Origin: Lineus longissimus
Lineage: Eukaryota > Nemertea > Pilidiophora > Heteronemertea > Lineidae
Reading direction: 5' to 3'
NCBI RefSeq assembly: GCF_910592395.1
Contig: NC_088316.1
Span: 10,294,001-10,358,000 of the forward strand
Length of the DNA: 64,000 bases
Positions 12,030 to 23,200 of this stretch are shown piece after piece; within the stretch, counting starts at the first letter, position 1, and each line of letters begins with the position of its first letter. The notes beneath the pieces were generated by a model. The model was not told the origin of the DNA, did no database searches, and saw only the letters and a list, made by a program, of their open reading frames with translations. The position numbers and the translations under genes were made by a program.

Positions 12030-12430
12030 TATAGTAGATAGATTTCGATCAACACAAAGATAAATAGGCTTATTAAAACACAGACTAACATGTACGGATG
12101 ATAGAACATCAACATCCATTAGATGGTTGGTGCAAAGAAATAAAGAGATTGTCAAGGTGAAGTCTTACGGATGCTCCAGCATCTATTAGATAGGGTTTAA
12201 CACAATGATAAATAAGATTTATTAAACTGCAAACTAAGATGTATGGATGATAGAGGATCTATTATATGGTTGCGCAAAGAAATAAAGAGAAATTGTCAAT
12301 GTGAAGCCCTATTAGATAAGATTCAACAATAAGATTTATTCAATTGAAGACTACGATGTATGGATGATAGAGGATCTATTATATAGTTGGCGCAAATGAA
12401 TAAAAGAAATTATCAAGGGAACTGCCTTAC
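12030..12430. repeat. degenerate ~130 bp tandem repeat
   Basis: Three units marked by GATGTATGGATGATAGA, GGATCTATTATATGGTTG and GCAAAGAAATAAAGAGAAATT. Each unit is about 120-140 bp. The remaining stretch to 13937 holds only short open frames with no family resemblance that I can support. Confidence 0.65.
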
Positions 12431-13937
12431 CAATCAATGGCTCAGCATCCCTTTTGCAAACAGGCCCTACAACAATGGACCTACAACACGACTTCGTAAT
12501 GTATCGAAATGACCTGATAGTGTCAGGATAATGGCTCAGGCGCATCCTTAGCATCTTGACCCGCAATATTTTGAGATTGCTAAATCACTCACTTCTACTT
12601 GTTTGTGGATCTCGATAGTGGGGACGCAAACGCATGAGAGTCAGGATGCATCCTTAGGCAGGCCTATAGTCCAGTTCACGGGCATGAGTCCAGTTCAAAA
12701 TGGTCTCCGTGGGAATTTTGTTATGTAGGTTGCCGACTGGTCTAGATCGACAGAAAATTTTGCTGAGAACAAGAAAAAATTTGTGGGCAATTTCGGAATT
12801 TCCTCTGTATATGGCCGTTACCATGGAAACGGCTTACGAAAAATGTGTATTTTTTGTAAATCCCAATATATTCCGACTTACGCTAGGTTGAAAACCAGTT
12901 ATACGTATTCCTTGTAGCATATGTACATATATGTAAAGAAGTTATAGAGTAGTTTATACGAACTTAAGAAGATGTCAGGTTAATAATTTAGAGAGAGTTG
13001 GCATTCTGCAAGTTCACCGCGCGTGTCAACTGATCGAGTAAGCGCATTGGTCCAACAAGAAACATGACGGGTTGATAAATTGCTGACAGAGTGTACTTCA
13101 GGGCAACCATTCCAACGAGATAAAAAGGTTTTTGTTAAATGAACAGCCTGAACTAACTTTGACAACTCATTCTCAGATGATGAAACTTTCCATGATCTTC
13201 AAGTAACACAACGCATGCAGCGTATACCTGAGCGACAAAGCGACCGCATCCTGAACTTCAGTGCAACGCTCAGCACTACTGACCGAACTACGATTGACTC
13301 TGGTATTTGAGGATGCAGCGACCGGATTTTTCGGTCTGGATGATGTCCGACAGCTCCAGTTTTGACTAAGTGTTATTTGGTCACCACCGTTTCAGGACAA
13401 GATCCAACACGGTTTGTTTGATATCGCGGCGCAGTGCTGCGCCGTTTACTATCTTGAAAACCAAGCGCTCACTGTCTCGGAGCCAGCCGCTGTGACTCTC
13501 GGTGACCAATGTGAACCACGGTGTGTGCGCGCACGCTGCAACACATTTCTTGAACAACTTTGACACAAACGACAATCATTATCAATTCTATTTTAAAAGC
13601 CGACACACGCAACATCATCGCACTCAGGACAGATATTGTTACCATCTCCTTGATTATTAGCCGTCCCGATGCCGTCTTTCACACTATTCTCTAGAGTGAC
13701 CCGCAAAGATGTAATCAGCTACATTTTCAGAGGATCTTAGGCTGCTTATTAACACCAAAGTGATATCATGTCAACCTGCCGAGAGATTTTCTATCAGCCT
13801 GACATATTACAGTGATGCCGGTTTGATGCCATTGCTGTTAGAGTGGGCCAACAAATTTTCATTGGCATGCAGCTCAGACTGCAGCATGAAGCTGTCTTGC
13901 AAAGCCGGTGTGATGTTTTTTCTTCAGGTTGATTCAC

Positions 13938-14798
13938 TCAAAGTAAAGGTTCGTATGAATGGACTGCTGTAACATGCTTATGGTTATTCGTTGCTCTCAC
14001 CACTTGGAGAAGGTAGCCCGATTCACTCACATGAAAAAAAGGCTGCCGTCCATCTCTGGGACGCGGAGTCAAAGAAACGGCGATATTTTCAAAAGCAACA
14101 CCATCCATAGGAGGTACCGAATCGCAGACCAATCTCAATGCACCTAAGCGGTGATATGGAAAAATAAGCATAAGGACATCCAAGGCATCATTGACTAGGA
14201 ATTTAAGCAGTCTGCTCCATTGGTAATTCAACTCGAAGGAATGGTAAAGCACTTTATAGTTGTCCTTTCTGTAACCCACCGCACTCATCAAATTTCCTTT
14301 GCCATCCTTTTTTGAAGAGGCAAATATTATGACGTCACTGGAATCAGACAATTTCATGCCATTGTACACATTACTCACAGTGAGACCTGTTCCGTTGCAC
14401 AAGATAATATCTCCATCAGTGATGCGATGAAAGTCATAGATAGTTGTCGCGATTTGACGTTGTAGCGCACAACTGAACAACATTCTTGTTTTGAAGAACT
14501 GTATGATGAGAGCCTGTGTCGTATGCGCCGTTATTTGCGGTTTGCACCGATCCGTGCTTGGAATCACCAGTCTCCCTGCCAAACTTCCTGTGAAGTAATC
14601 AAACATCGGCAAAGCATCGCCCTTTGAAATTTGCATTTGGATATAAAATCTGCCAAAGAACACGTGTCTTGGTTTAGTTCGTGTTACACCTAGCCTACTT
14701 ATTGTCACTGAATATCGAAGCCTGTAAGTGCTATCTTCATTATTTTGATTATATACATGAAATAACATTTTAGTTTGGGCGGCGGTTGTAAATTTCAT
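13938..14798 (-). CDS. uncharacterised ORF, paralogue of the ORF at 15360-16295
   Basis: An open frame of 286 codons with no recognised family. It shares a pattern with the neighbouring ORF: PMFDYFTGSLAGRLVIPSTD versus PMFIYMTGEMKGNLTLPKTD, TIYDFH followed by a Gly/Asp turn, ILCNGTGL versus VLSNGTEL, and SDVIIFASS versus SDVLLFTTQ. The composition (alternating hydrophobic strands) suggests a beta-rich domain. A possible donor (CAAGTG|GTGAGA) just before the C-terminal region at about 13995 means the last 17-20 residues and the stop may be intronic. Start codon uncertain; it could be one exon of a larger gene shared with its neighbour. I do not know the function. Confidence 0.5.
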   Translation of the reverse strand: MKFTTAAQTKMLFHVYNQNNEDSTYRLRYSVTISRLGVTRTKPRHVFFGRFYIQMQISKGDALPMFDYFTGSLAGRLVIPSTDRCKPQITAHTTQALIIQFFKTRMLFSCALQRQIATTIYDFHRITDGDIILCNGTGLTVSNVYNGMKLSDSSDVIIFASSKKDGKGNLMSAVGYRKDNYKVLYHSFELNYQWSRLLKFLVNDALDVLMLIFPYHRLGALRLVCDSVPPMDGVAFENIAVSLTPRPRDGRQPFFHVSESGYLLQVVRATNNHKHVTAVHSYEPLL

Positions 14799-15359
14799 GA
14801 TGCGCTTTTCTCTATCAGGGATATGGATTGTCTCATCTTGCCCAATATGAATCGTTGGGACAATTCTGTATCGTTTGTGAAAATGATAATTGATGATCGA
14901 CGTCTTTTCCTGACAAGAAGGATATTTTTCAATTTATATCTAAGAAGACAGCATATCCTTTAATGAAGGGAGGTATCTGATATGATACTTATCATAGTAT
15001 ACCATCAAGTAGGTGGCCTTTAAGGCCGATAAACATACTTGGTTCCATGAACGGGGAAAAAAGGTAACAGTGCTTCTTTCTCATTACTTTTCTGGGCTTT
15101 GGAACAATCCATTGGAGTTTATTATAGACGTTGGCGTATAAACTCGTTTAGTCACCAGCGTCCTTTACCACGATGGTTATATCAATCCAATACCGGTTAC
15201 GGGCCACATAGACTCGTCTGAATCCTTTGTGACTGGTGAAATTTGGGGCGAAAGGAATTGAAGAGGTGCCTTTGATCCCTGTAGATCTGACAAAAGATTA
15301 CAGGGATCTATCACCCCGTAAACCAATCAATATCTTCATTTGAATAACCAGCATGTTTA

Positions 15360-16295
15360 TTATATACGAATGTGATGGTGAACTTCCCGAACCATCCACC
15401 GCCTCGCACGTCTGCCACCATTGGATCTGACCTTGAGTACGAGTGGAAAGTAAAAACTACCATCACTGAGGTTAAACACGATGTGAGAGGTTCTGTCTCC
15501 GTGGTCTAATTTCACCGATACATGAAGTTTGTCAACAGTGATAATATTTTCTATTGTCGGCGCCCTCTTTGCGCAGCGTAACTTAAGAGCGGCCAATACC
15601 CGCTTATGGTGATTGATTAGAATTAGAATACCAACAGCGTCACCGACCAAGTCTAAAGACTGGACATTCCCAATTGTTTCATGTAACACAGACTTGTAGG
15701 CGGCTTTATAACCGCTGCTTTTGAAAAATAAGACAAGATTTAGATTTTGATTATGATCTGACCTTTGTGTTGTAAAAAGGAGAACGTCACTCGAAGTGGC
15801 GAGTGATGGTATGACAAACCTCGATGGTACCAATAACTCTGTGCCGTTAGAAAGCACCATGCCTCCATCGCCCAAATGAAAATCATAAATAGTTCTGAAG
15901 ATTTTCCCGTGAATCATGCAAGCAATTTGTATCATTCTTCCTGCGAAACAAAGAACTATTCGTTGGTTAAGGTTAATGTTCTTTTTGCAAGCGTCGGTTT
16001 TCGGGAGTGTCAAGTTGCCCTTCATTTCTCCAGTCATGTAAATAAACATGGGCAAGAACACTGTCCTAAAACGACTGCATTTGATTATCACGTAAATTGA
16101 AAATATCCCGAGAAAATTTATACCAATCAAACTTGTCTGTCTTGTTTCTGATTTACTGACCAAACGGAAGGAGTTGTCTCTCTCTGCGTACACCGATATA
16201 TTTGATATGTCGTCAAAACCGCTACTGAACTTCATTAGTATCAGGTGTTTTAAAGGAAAGTTGAACAACTGCAGCGTGCCTCTATGATGAAGCAA
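15360..16295 (-). CDS. uncharacterised ORF, paralogue of the ORF at 13938-14798
   Basis: An open frame of 311 codons, unusually long for this AT-rich stretch, with no recognised family. It aligns over about 130 residues with the downstream ORF (PMFIYMTGEMKGNLTLPKTD, FRTIYDFHLGDGGMVLSNGT). An upstream hydrophobic run (GINFLGIFSIYVIIKC) is buried between charged parts and is not convincing as a membrane segment. An acceptor-like GCTGCAG lies in the first 10 codons and a donor-like CTCAAG|GTCAGA near the end. It may therefore be an exon joined to the cysteine-bearing exon at 16838-17105. The function is unknown. Confidence 0.52.
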   Translation of the reverse strand: MLHHRGTLQLFNFPLKHLILMKFSSGFDDISNISVYAERDNSFRLVSKSETRQTSLIGINFLGIFSIYVIIKCSRFRTVFLPMFIYMTGEMKGNLTLPKTDACKKNINLNQRIVLCFAGRMIQIACMIHGKIFRTIYDFHLGDGGMVLSNGTELLVPSRFVIPSLATSSDVLLFTTQRSDHNQNLNLVLFFKSSGYKAAYKSVLHETIGNVQSLDLVGDAVGILILINHHKRVLAALKLRCAKRAPTIENIITVDKLHVSVKLDHGDRTSHIVFNLSDGSFYFPLVLKVRSNGGRRARRWMVREVHHHIRI

Positions 16296-16837
16296 TGGCG
16301 GAATTAAGTGATATCGTTTTCGGAGGCGAAATGCAAGTTGTTGGTTACCAAGCTGGTTTTTGAAGGCACATGGTCAACAGAAAACGGAATATATACACGG
16401 ATCAATTATATGTACACGTATATTCGCAGCTATAGGCTACTCTATAAACCTATTCTAGCGCCTAATAGTCCATATTGGGCTGATAGTCCATATTGCGACT
16501 ACGTTAGCCTTTCGCGCGCAAACAGGATCTACAATGACCCTATCCGAATCGATTGGCGTGGACTGACCGGCCTAACTACTTGGGACTATATGAGATGAGC
16601 AATAATTCATGGTTGTTGACTTAAATATATGCATACACAGGCGAGAGTGAGATCGAAAGTACAATATTAGTCTTAAACATTGAAATGGGACATTGATTCA
16701 TAAAAATGATACCGTCTTCAGTTGATGATCGTGAGGTAAAATAGTGAGACGCATCCTTCTAACTACCAATGGACCGTCTTTGCTCCATTAATTGACTTTT
16801 ACGTTTAATATTTTACGACAGTGTTGACTCGTACAGA

Positions 16838-17105
16838 TAAAGAAAAAAGAACGAAAACAGACCTTTTTCTGAAAAACACGACTGTCGTCCACCTTATAAA
16901 AATCGTCGATGCATTGCCATTTCCTTGCGTCGAATTGACAGTTAAACTGGGCGGCAAAGAAAAGCAGGGAGGTCGTCTTACACTTCTCCAGCAGAAGACA
17001 CTGGAGAACACAGCCAATGTGCGAAACGGCGGATGAGAATCCCAAGCGAGGTTCGGCCGCGATTATTTTGTTTCTTGCCATAAGAATGAAATTCGTGGTC
17101 CCCAT
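16838..17105 (-). CDS. possible PAN/apple-like domain exon
   Basis: Open on the - strand from about 17105 to a donor-like AAG|GTCTGT (gt at about 16837-16836). It reads HIGCVLQCLLLEKCKTTSLL, then FNCQFDARKWQCIDDFYKVD. The spacing C-x3-C-x5-C, then a hydrophobic strand, then C-x9-C, resembles PAN/apple-type domains of secreted invertebrate proteins, which bind proteins or sugars. No signal peptide is visible here, so an upstream exon would be needed. It may be the first part of a gene continuing into the ORF at 15360-16295. The family call is tentative. Confidence 0.4.
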
Positions 17106-17214
17106 TTGTCAGCCGCAGCCTCGGGTGCCTTTAGTTAGCCAACATGTAGCCGTTGAAGTGAAAATGCAAGGGCAGAAATTGAAAATACTTATTTCCGGAC
17201 TCTTGCTTTACATA

Positions 17215-17342
17215 AGGTAGACTGGGGTAATTGTAGCCCAGGTTTAATTGTAGTCTCTGCCTATATGATATTGATTGATATCCCCATAACTAAGCAGGGG
17301 CTACAAATAAACCGGGTCTACAATTACCCCATTCTATCCTAC
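17215..17342. repeat. small MITE, copy 1
   Basis: A 128 bp palindromic element with ends TAAGGTAGACTGGGGTAATT and, inverted, AATTACCCCATTCTATCCTA. The inner arms read TTGTAGCCC..GGTTTA and the centre CTATATGATATTGATTGATA. A second copy is at 38536-38671. No coding capacity. Confidence 0.8.
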
Positions 17343-18069
17343 ATCTTCTTTGCCCGTCTTCAGTTTTTCTCTTACTTCTAAATCTGCCGTCAGATGGTGC
17401 GCTGGCGAGGACTGTACTGGCAAAACATGCTTCGTCATGATCACCCATGACTGAATTAAATTTCATTCGAGGTTTGGAAATCCGGCTGATAAGGGTGATG
17501 GGTGACAGTGGCAGACTTTCAGCACTGGAGCATAATACGAGGGTTCCAAGTCTGCCAGTGCCACTGCTTCACCAGAAAAACTCCCACGGCATAACTGAAA
17601 TGCATAAGCCTCCGAGCACGCCCGAAGCCTCGTCGATGACAATCAAAACAAAGGTATAATGCGTAGATTCTGCCATCGTGGTCTCACATATACTATACCT
17701 TCAGGCCACGTACAAAAATGATGCAGTCATTGTCTTTCTATGGGTAGGCCCTATATATATATTTATAAGACTCGACCTTGAGTTGTTCTCCAAGCTTAAA
17801 CGGCCTGGATGCCCATTTATTTAGGTTCAGAAAAAGCTAAATAAAATAAAAGGTAGCCTACAGATTTGTTTGAATGGCTTGATCAATTGAAGAGTATTAT
17901 AAAAAAGGAATAACAATCAAAACCGTACCACAGAAATCTATGCCCAATCGTTATCTTTTTTCTACCTGGCAGAATAAGTAATTCATTCCTTATCAATTAA
18001 TTGATATTTTATACCCGTGTTATGGCATAAAAGATTTCTTTAAATTGTGAAAATATAGAAAATAAATTT

Positions 18070-19108
18070 ACTGGCTAAAACATGTCAGAAGGACGGGGAT
18101 TCGGGGGCTCCCCCAAGTCAAACAGTTGTGTGAGTTCACTAGAGCTTGCACTTTACATAAAGTGCATGATGGGTGACAGTGGCAGACTGTACGAGCCCCC
18201 CAAACCCCTCCTGACAGTGACATAGCCAGTGCATTGGCCCTGTTATTGCAGTATTGGGGGGGGGGGGGGGGTCCTCCCCGCCCCCGTCCTTCTGACAAGT
18301 TTTAGCCAGTGCATTGGGGGCAGGCCCCCCAAACCCCCCATACCCCACCCCCATTGGACTTTCAATAAGTCCTTCAATAAGTCCTTCTCATTTTACATAA
18401 AGTGCATGAACAATTTGACTAGTAGGGGTGTTTGATGTGTCTAGATCTCTTTTCAGAGGGTGTGCCTACTTGTTGAGCCGAAGACAATATAGATTTCGCG
18501 GCATATGTGGAGTCATAGATAAAAGTTTATCATCCAACAACATGAAAAAAAGAATTCTGCAAATTTCTGCGAATTGGTTCTGAAAAAAGCTGCCAAAGTG
18601 CTGTTTTAAAGGTATGGAGCAAGTATTTGCACCCTTAAAATGTTGACAACAAAGTTGCCAACTGTACCTGAGTATTGTAGTTGCTATGTATTCAGGTATT
18701 TCACGTTTTGAGAAACGAATATTGAATGAACTTGGGAAATGGAAGTTCAGCCATCCTCTGCTGTCTGCACCGTCGGTATTTTGCAGTCTGGCGCCTCGCC
18801 CTCGGGCATCCCCCGCATGCTCGGGCGCAGCATAGCAGTCAGTATGCACTCGGCAGTATTTGGTATGTACAGTGCGAGCTCTAGTGAACTCGCACAACTG
18901 TTTGACGTGAGCCCCCCAAACCCCTCCTGACAGTGACATAGCCACTAAGCCAGTGCATTGGGGTTCCGGTGCATTGGCCCTGTTATTACAGTATTGGGGG
19001 GGGGGGGAGTCCTCCCCGCCCCCGTCCTTCTGACAAGTTTTAGCCAGTGCATTGGGGGCAGGCCCCCCAAACCCCCCATACCCCCCCATTGGACTTTCAA
19101 TAAGTCCT
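18070..19108. repeat. duplicated G/C-rich repeat block
   Basis: The block at about 18193-18375 (CCCCAAACCCCTCCTGACAG, CAGTGCATTGGCCCTGTTAT, a G-run of about 17, CCCCGCCCCCGTCCTTCTGA, TGGACTTTCAATAAGTCC) is repeated at 18908-19108. A part in inverted orientation (AAAACATGTCAGAAGGACGG at about 18077) opens the region. The long open frames here on the - strand follow from the repeats and are not genes. The G-runs could form quadruplexes and are prone to assembly error. Confidence 0.7.
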
Positions 19109-19140
19109 CAGACGCTTATCCCGAGGCGATGTAGTGGAAC

Positions 19141-19956
19141 ATAGGCCCCTGAATGCTAATTAGCGGGATTAGGCTACCGGGCTAAACAATGGGATTAGCT
19201 AGGAAATAATATATAGGGAGTTAAAAAACTAAAGGTAGGCAAGCGAGGACCAGATTTGAAGCGAGAGACACCTCCACTTCGGACCTCTCGTACGACCAGA
19301 AAACGCCGAGAAACGTAATATTTGTTGATCACCACGCCATCTATAACACTCCAATTTTAATCCCATGCCTTCTGTCAGCCATCAATCGCATATTAACAAC
19401 ATTGTCGGCATCGTTTGATGGTGGTGAAAGCGAATAAATTCAGAAAACTCTCCGCCGACCATCCCCCTCCTTGGTAACCTGAACTCGCAGTGAATGGAAT
19501 CCCGTGCGCTGATTGGCTAGAAATAAACACATAATTCTGCCAGGTCGCTGTTTACAAGCGAAAAGCCAATCAGCGCACGGGATTCCCTTCACTGCGGTGC
19601 GATGCTGGCGTCATTCTGATTGGGTTACCAAGGAGGGGGATGGTGGGCGGAGAGTTTTTTGAATTTATTCGCTTTCACCACCATCAAACGATGCCGACAA
19701 TGTTGTTAATATGCGATTGATGGCTGACAGAAGGCATGGGATTAAAAATTGGAGTGTTATAGATGGCGTGGTGGGCAAAAAATATTCTGTTTCTCGGCGT
19801 TTTCTGGTCGTACGAGAGGTCCGAAGTGGAGGTGTCTCTCGCTTCAAATCTGGTCCTCGCTTGCCTACCTTTGTTTTTTAACTCCCTATATATTTTTTCC
19901 TAGCTAATCCCATTGTTTAGCCCGATAATCCCGCTAATTAGCGTTCAGGGGCCTAT
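19141..19956. mobile_element. 816 bp foldback element with ~340 bp arms
   Basis: The left arm 19141-19490 returns inverted at about 19620-19956 with high identity (ATAGGCCCCTGAA..GCTAATTAGCG against CGCTAATTAGCGTTCAGGGG-CCTAT; CATCAAACGATGCCGACAAT is in the right arm, its complement in the left). The direct repeat AGTGGAA at 19133-19139 and 19958-19964 is a candidate 7 bp target duplication, one to two bases off the arms. A second, shorter inverted pair (CCCGTGCGCTGATTGGCT against AGCCAATCAGCGCACGGG) lies in the middle. No ORF worth naming. Confidence 0.85.
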
Positions 19957-19969
19957 GAGTGGAATCATT

Positions 19970-20277
19970 CATGCTATTGTTAATCTCAACCATAACGCTT
20001 CCTTTTCACCATGCTATTGACAACCTCAACCATGACACTTCCTTCTCATAGTCATACATGCTAGAGCTATCTCTAACCATGACCTTCGATTTTGATCAAA
20101 TTGATGCTATTGCTAAACCCAACAATTACCCTGCCTTTTTATGCTATAACTAACCCCAACCATGACCCTTCCTTCCCATAGTCATACATGCTAGAGCTAT
20201 CTCTAACCATGACCTTTGGTTTTGATCAAATTGATGCTATTGCTAAACCAACAATTACCCAGCCTTTTTATGCCTAA
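19970..20277. repeat. minisatellite, left part
   Basis: Units of roughly 60 and 130 bp built of CATGCTATTG, CCCCAACCATGACCCTTCCT, TCATAGTCATACATGCTAGA, GCTATCTCTAACCATGACCT and TTTTGATCAAATTGATGCTA. The array stops at the left end of the DDE transposon and continues with the same units after its right end (25060-25370). The transposon therefore jumped into an existing array. Confidence 0.85.
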
Positions 20278-23200
20278 GGCCCCATAAAAAAAAATGTCAG
20301 TTTATCATCCCCGCCCGCATCACTTTTTTGACCCGCATCAAAAAAATTTTAATTTTTTAATTTTCAATTTCAATCTCTAAATTAGGCTTTCAGCAGGTAA
20401 GAATTGATTCACTATCTATTCAGTTGCATTTCTGATGAAATTCTCTTTCCAATGATACCAGACATGTCTACTTTGGTTCATTTTAATCAACTGTTATTCA
20501 CTTTTATATGAGGAAACTCGCCCCAGCGTAGATGACGGCCGGCGGCATGCCGAACGGACGACGATTGATTTGGCGCGGAAAACGCTACACTCATCAAATA
20601 TGCCAAACACCATTGACACATCAGAGTTTTCAGCGTAACAAACAATATCACAGTGATTTTAGATAGTCAATGCTGTTTTACAATACTTTTCAAGGAGGTT
20701 CAGAGGAATTTGTTGAAAGATTTTGTCTTCAATTGCCAAATTCGCGCCTTTTTCAGAACACGTGCTCTCCCGGCGCTAAATGTATAGCGCGCCTCTCATG
20801 GCGCCTCGTTGAACTAAATCTTCCACTTTTTGATACTAGCTGCCAGAATGCCGTTTGTCGTGTTACAGATTGTGCATAAAGCACGTATTTTGAAGGCGTG
20901 GTACGGAACATCTGTCCCGCCTCAAGCCACAATGAGTGACATTTATTCTGAGTTTTCAAGTGGCACAATCGGCCATGGTCATGGACTCGATGAAGAGTAC
21001 AATGGATGCAAGGTAAGGCATTGTATGGTCATCACGCATGCTCCATCGTCTGCTATCGCTACACGCTGCATACGGGGCTTGCTTTGTATGACGTCAGTTG
21101 GGTTTTCGCGGGAACGTGGATGTCCCCACGTGCACGGATGTCAAATGTGCACTGAAAGACGCTAATCCTGTTATGCGTTAAGATCTGCAATATCAGGGTG
21201 TGGCGGTGGGGATAGGGGGGGGGGTCAGGGACGGTTCAGGGCAGGGCCTTTAATCATCGTCAGAATATCATCAACGGCAGTGCGCCGGCAGCATATCTTC
21301 CATTGCAACTTTGAAATCAAATCTTCCGACTTTGCTGTATTGTATCTTTATGACATCCATTGTAGCTGCAAAACATGTGGTTTTTTTGTGACATTTCGAG
21401 ATGATAGGCCTAGAGACCTAGGCAAAGATATTTTCAGCTCAGTATTATTAAACCCTTTTTAACCAAAACTAGTTCGTTAATTTTACATCCCCTTGGTGGG
21501 CGTCCATTGCAACATGTATACCAAGTATTTCTTTCTAGGTTGTCGCTAAAATAGGGAACTCCAAAGAACAGCAGTCAATTGAAGTAGAACCTAGGACGAC
21601 TATTGTTGATGCAGTTGCTGCTGGGATCTACATCACATTCTGTGTAGATCCTAATATCATTGCAGATGATTTGGGAGAAGGCACATCTACTCAGGCACGT
21701 CAGCCCGCTTTGCGATCTGCTTTCGACGTGCTTATGGCCTCTGCTTCTCAAAAGCTTCTCGTTCCCGAAAAACCTGTAAATGAGAACATGAGATCACAAC
21801 TTGAGGGAAGTATCATTGATTGGCTGAAAGATAATAATTTAGGTTGGTCGCAGCAGTCGGTTCAAACGCTTGGCAAAGAATTTGTCAACATTCTTTCAAG
21901 CACTCTCTGGTATGTAGATGGTCACCACGAAACTCTTCACCAACGAGCCCACCCCATCCCTTCCATGTTTACCAAATTTGATGGGTATAACCGGCCCGCG
22001 GCGCACAAGCATCGCAAGAGGGAGCGCACCAATCTGTCCTCATCTGTCCTTCAAGAGAAGTCTTCAGCATTGTTTAGGTTGTGTGGAAGTACCTACCTGA
22101 AGGGTAAAGCGCCATCTCCATGGGTCTCCGTGAAGGAGAACTTGCTAAGGTTGGCCAATAGCCTACGTTTGCAATCAGAGTATCTTGACAGACAAAACAA
22201 CACTATGACTGTGGAACACAAGAAGAAGGTGAGACGTACAGACGAGTACGAGTGGGAAGTTTACAGTGGTAAGCAGATATGGCCTGCCACGAAAGCTCGG
22301 TACGGGGCGCTCCATGATTGCCTTTTGAACGCTTCTGCCTACACGCCTCTGTTTCTCAACGATTTTGCCCCAACTGATGCAAGGAGGAGGTTCGAATTTA
22401 TCAATGGTTTGGTTTTTCCATGTAAAACCGTACGCTTCTCTTACACCAGCTGCAGGGAGCACCTTCATTTTGCGTGGAAAGTGCAGGACGGCGACAGCGA
22501 GACATTTCTTCTTCAGAAGAACGATGAAGTGAGCGACGCCCTAAAGCAGATTTCCCCAAGTATTTCACGAGGTCCATGAGGAGAACATTTCTGGACACTT
22601 TTGGCAGAGTGAGTGCAGTCAAACCCGCTCTCCTCAGAAACATGTTCAAGACCTTGACTGGTGATGTCTCCAGCGCGACAAACACCCACGAAGCTGAGAT
22701 CGACGCGAGAATGGCACAATTTATTGATGATGAGGACGAGACCCTTGTATGGGACTTGAGGGTGAACAATGGTCGGCCAGAAATGTATGTTCCCTTCCTT
22801 GAACGCTGTCAGCAGTACCTTGATAGCTGTGTGGAGATGTCGGTCTCCGACCGAAGGCATGATGATGTCGTTGATGGTGACGTGGTTACACACATGGCCA
22901 CTGCCTTGAATGCAACCGATTTTTATGATCAAGTGATCAAGACCTGCCCTGCTGATATGGCTATACCTTCTCTGCAATGGCTTCGCTGGCAATTCTGGCC
23001 AAGACGACCAGGATCTGCTGCTTCTAAGAGGTACACTGGTCGCATTCGAGTAAAGTATATGATAATGGCACGACAGATGAGAGAGGACCACATTGACCAG
23101 CACTATGCATCATCCGTCTTTCGATACCAGAAAGAATTTTGCGTCAGATTCCATGACTACACTTCCCTTGTTTGTCATGATGACAAACATACCATAAAAG

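Noticed and set aside
13381-13575. 64-codon - strand ORF with two Cys
   Set aside because: Short, no family likeness and no convincing splice sites linking it to the ORFs at 13.9-16.3 kb.
18466-19089. 207-codon - strand ORF
   Set aside because: It spans the duplicated G/C-rich repeat; its first part recurs in the other copy and nothing resembles a protein family.
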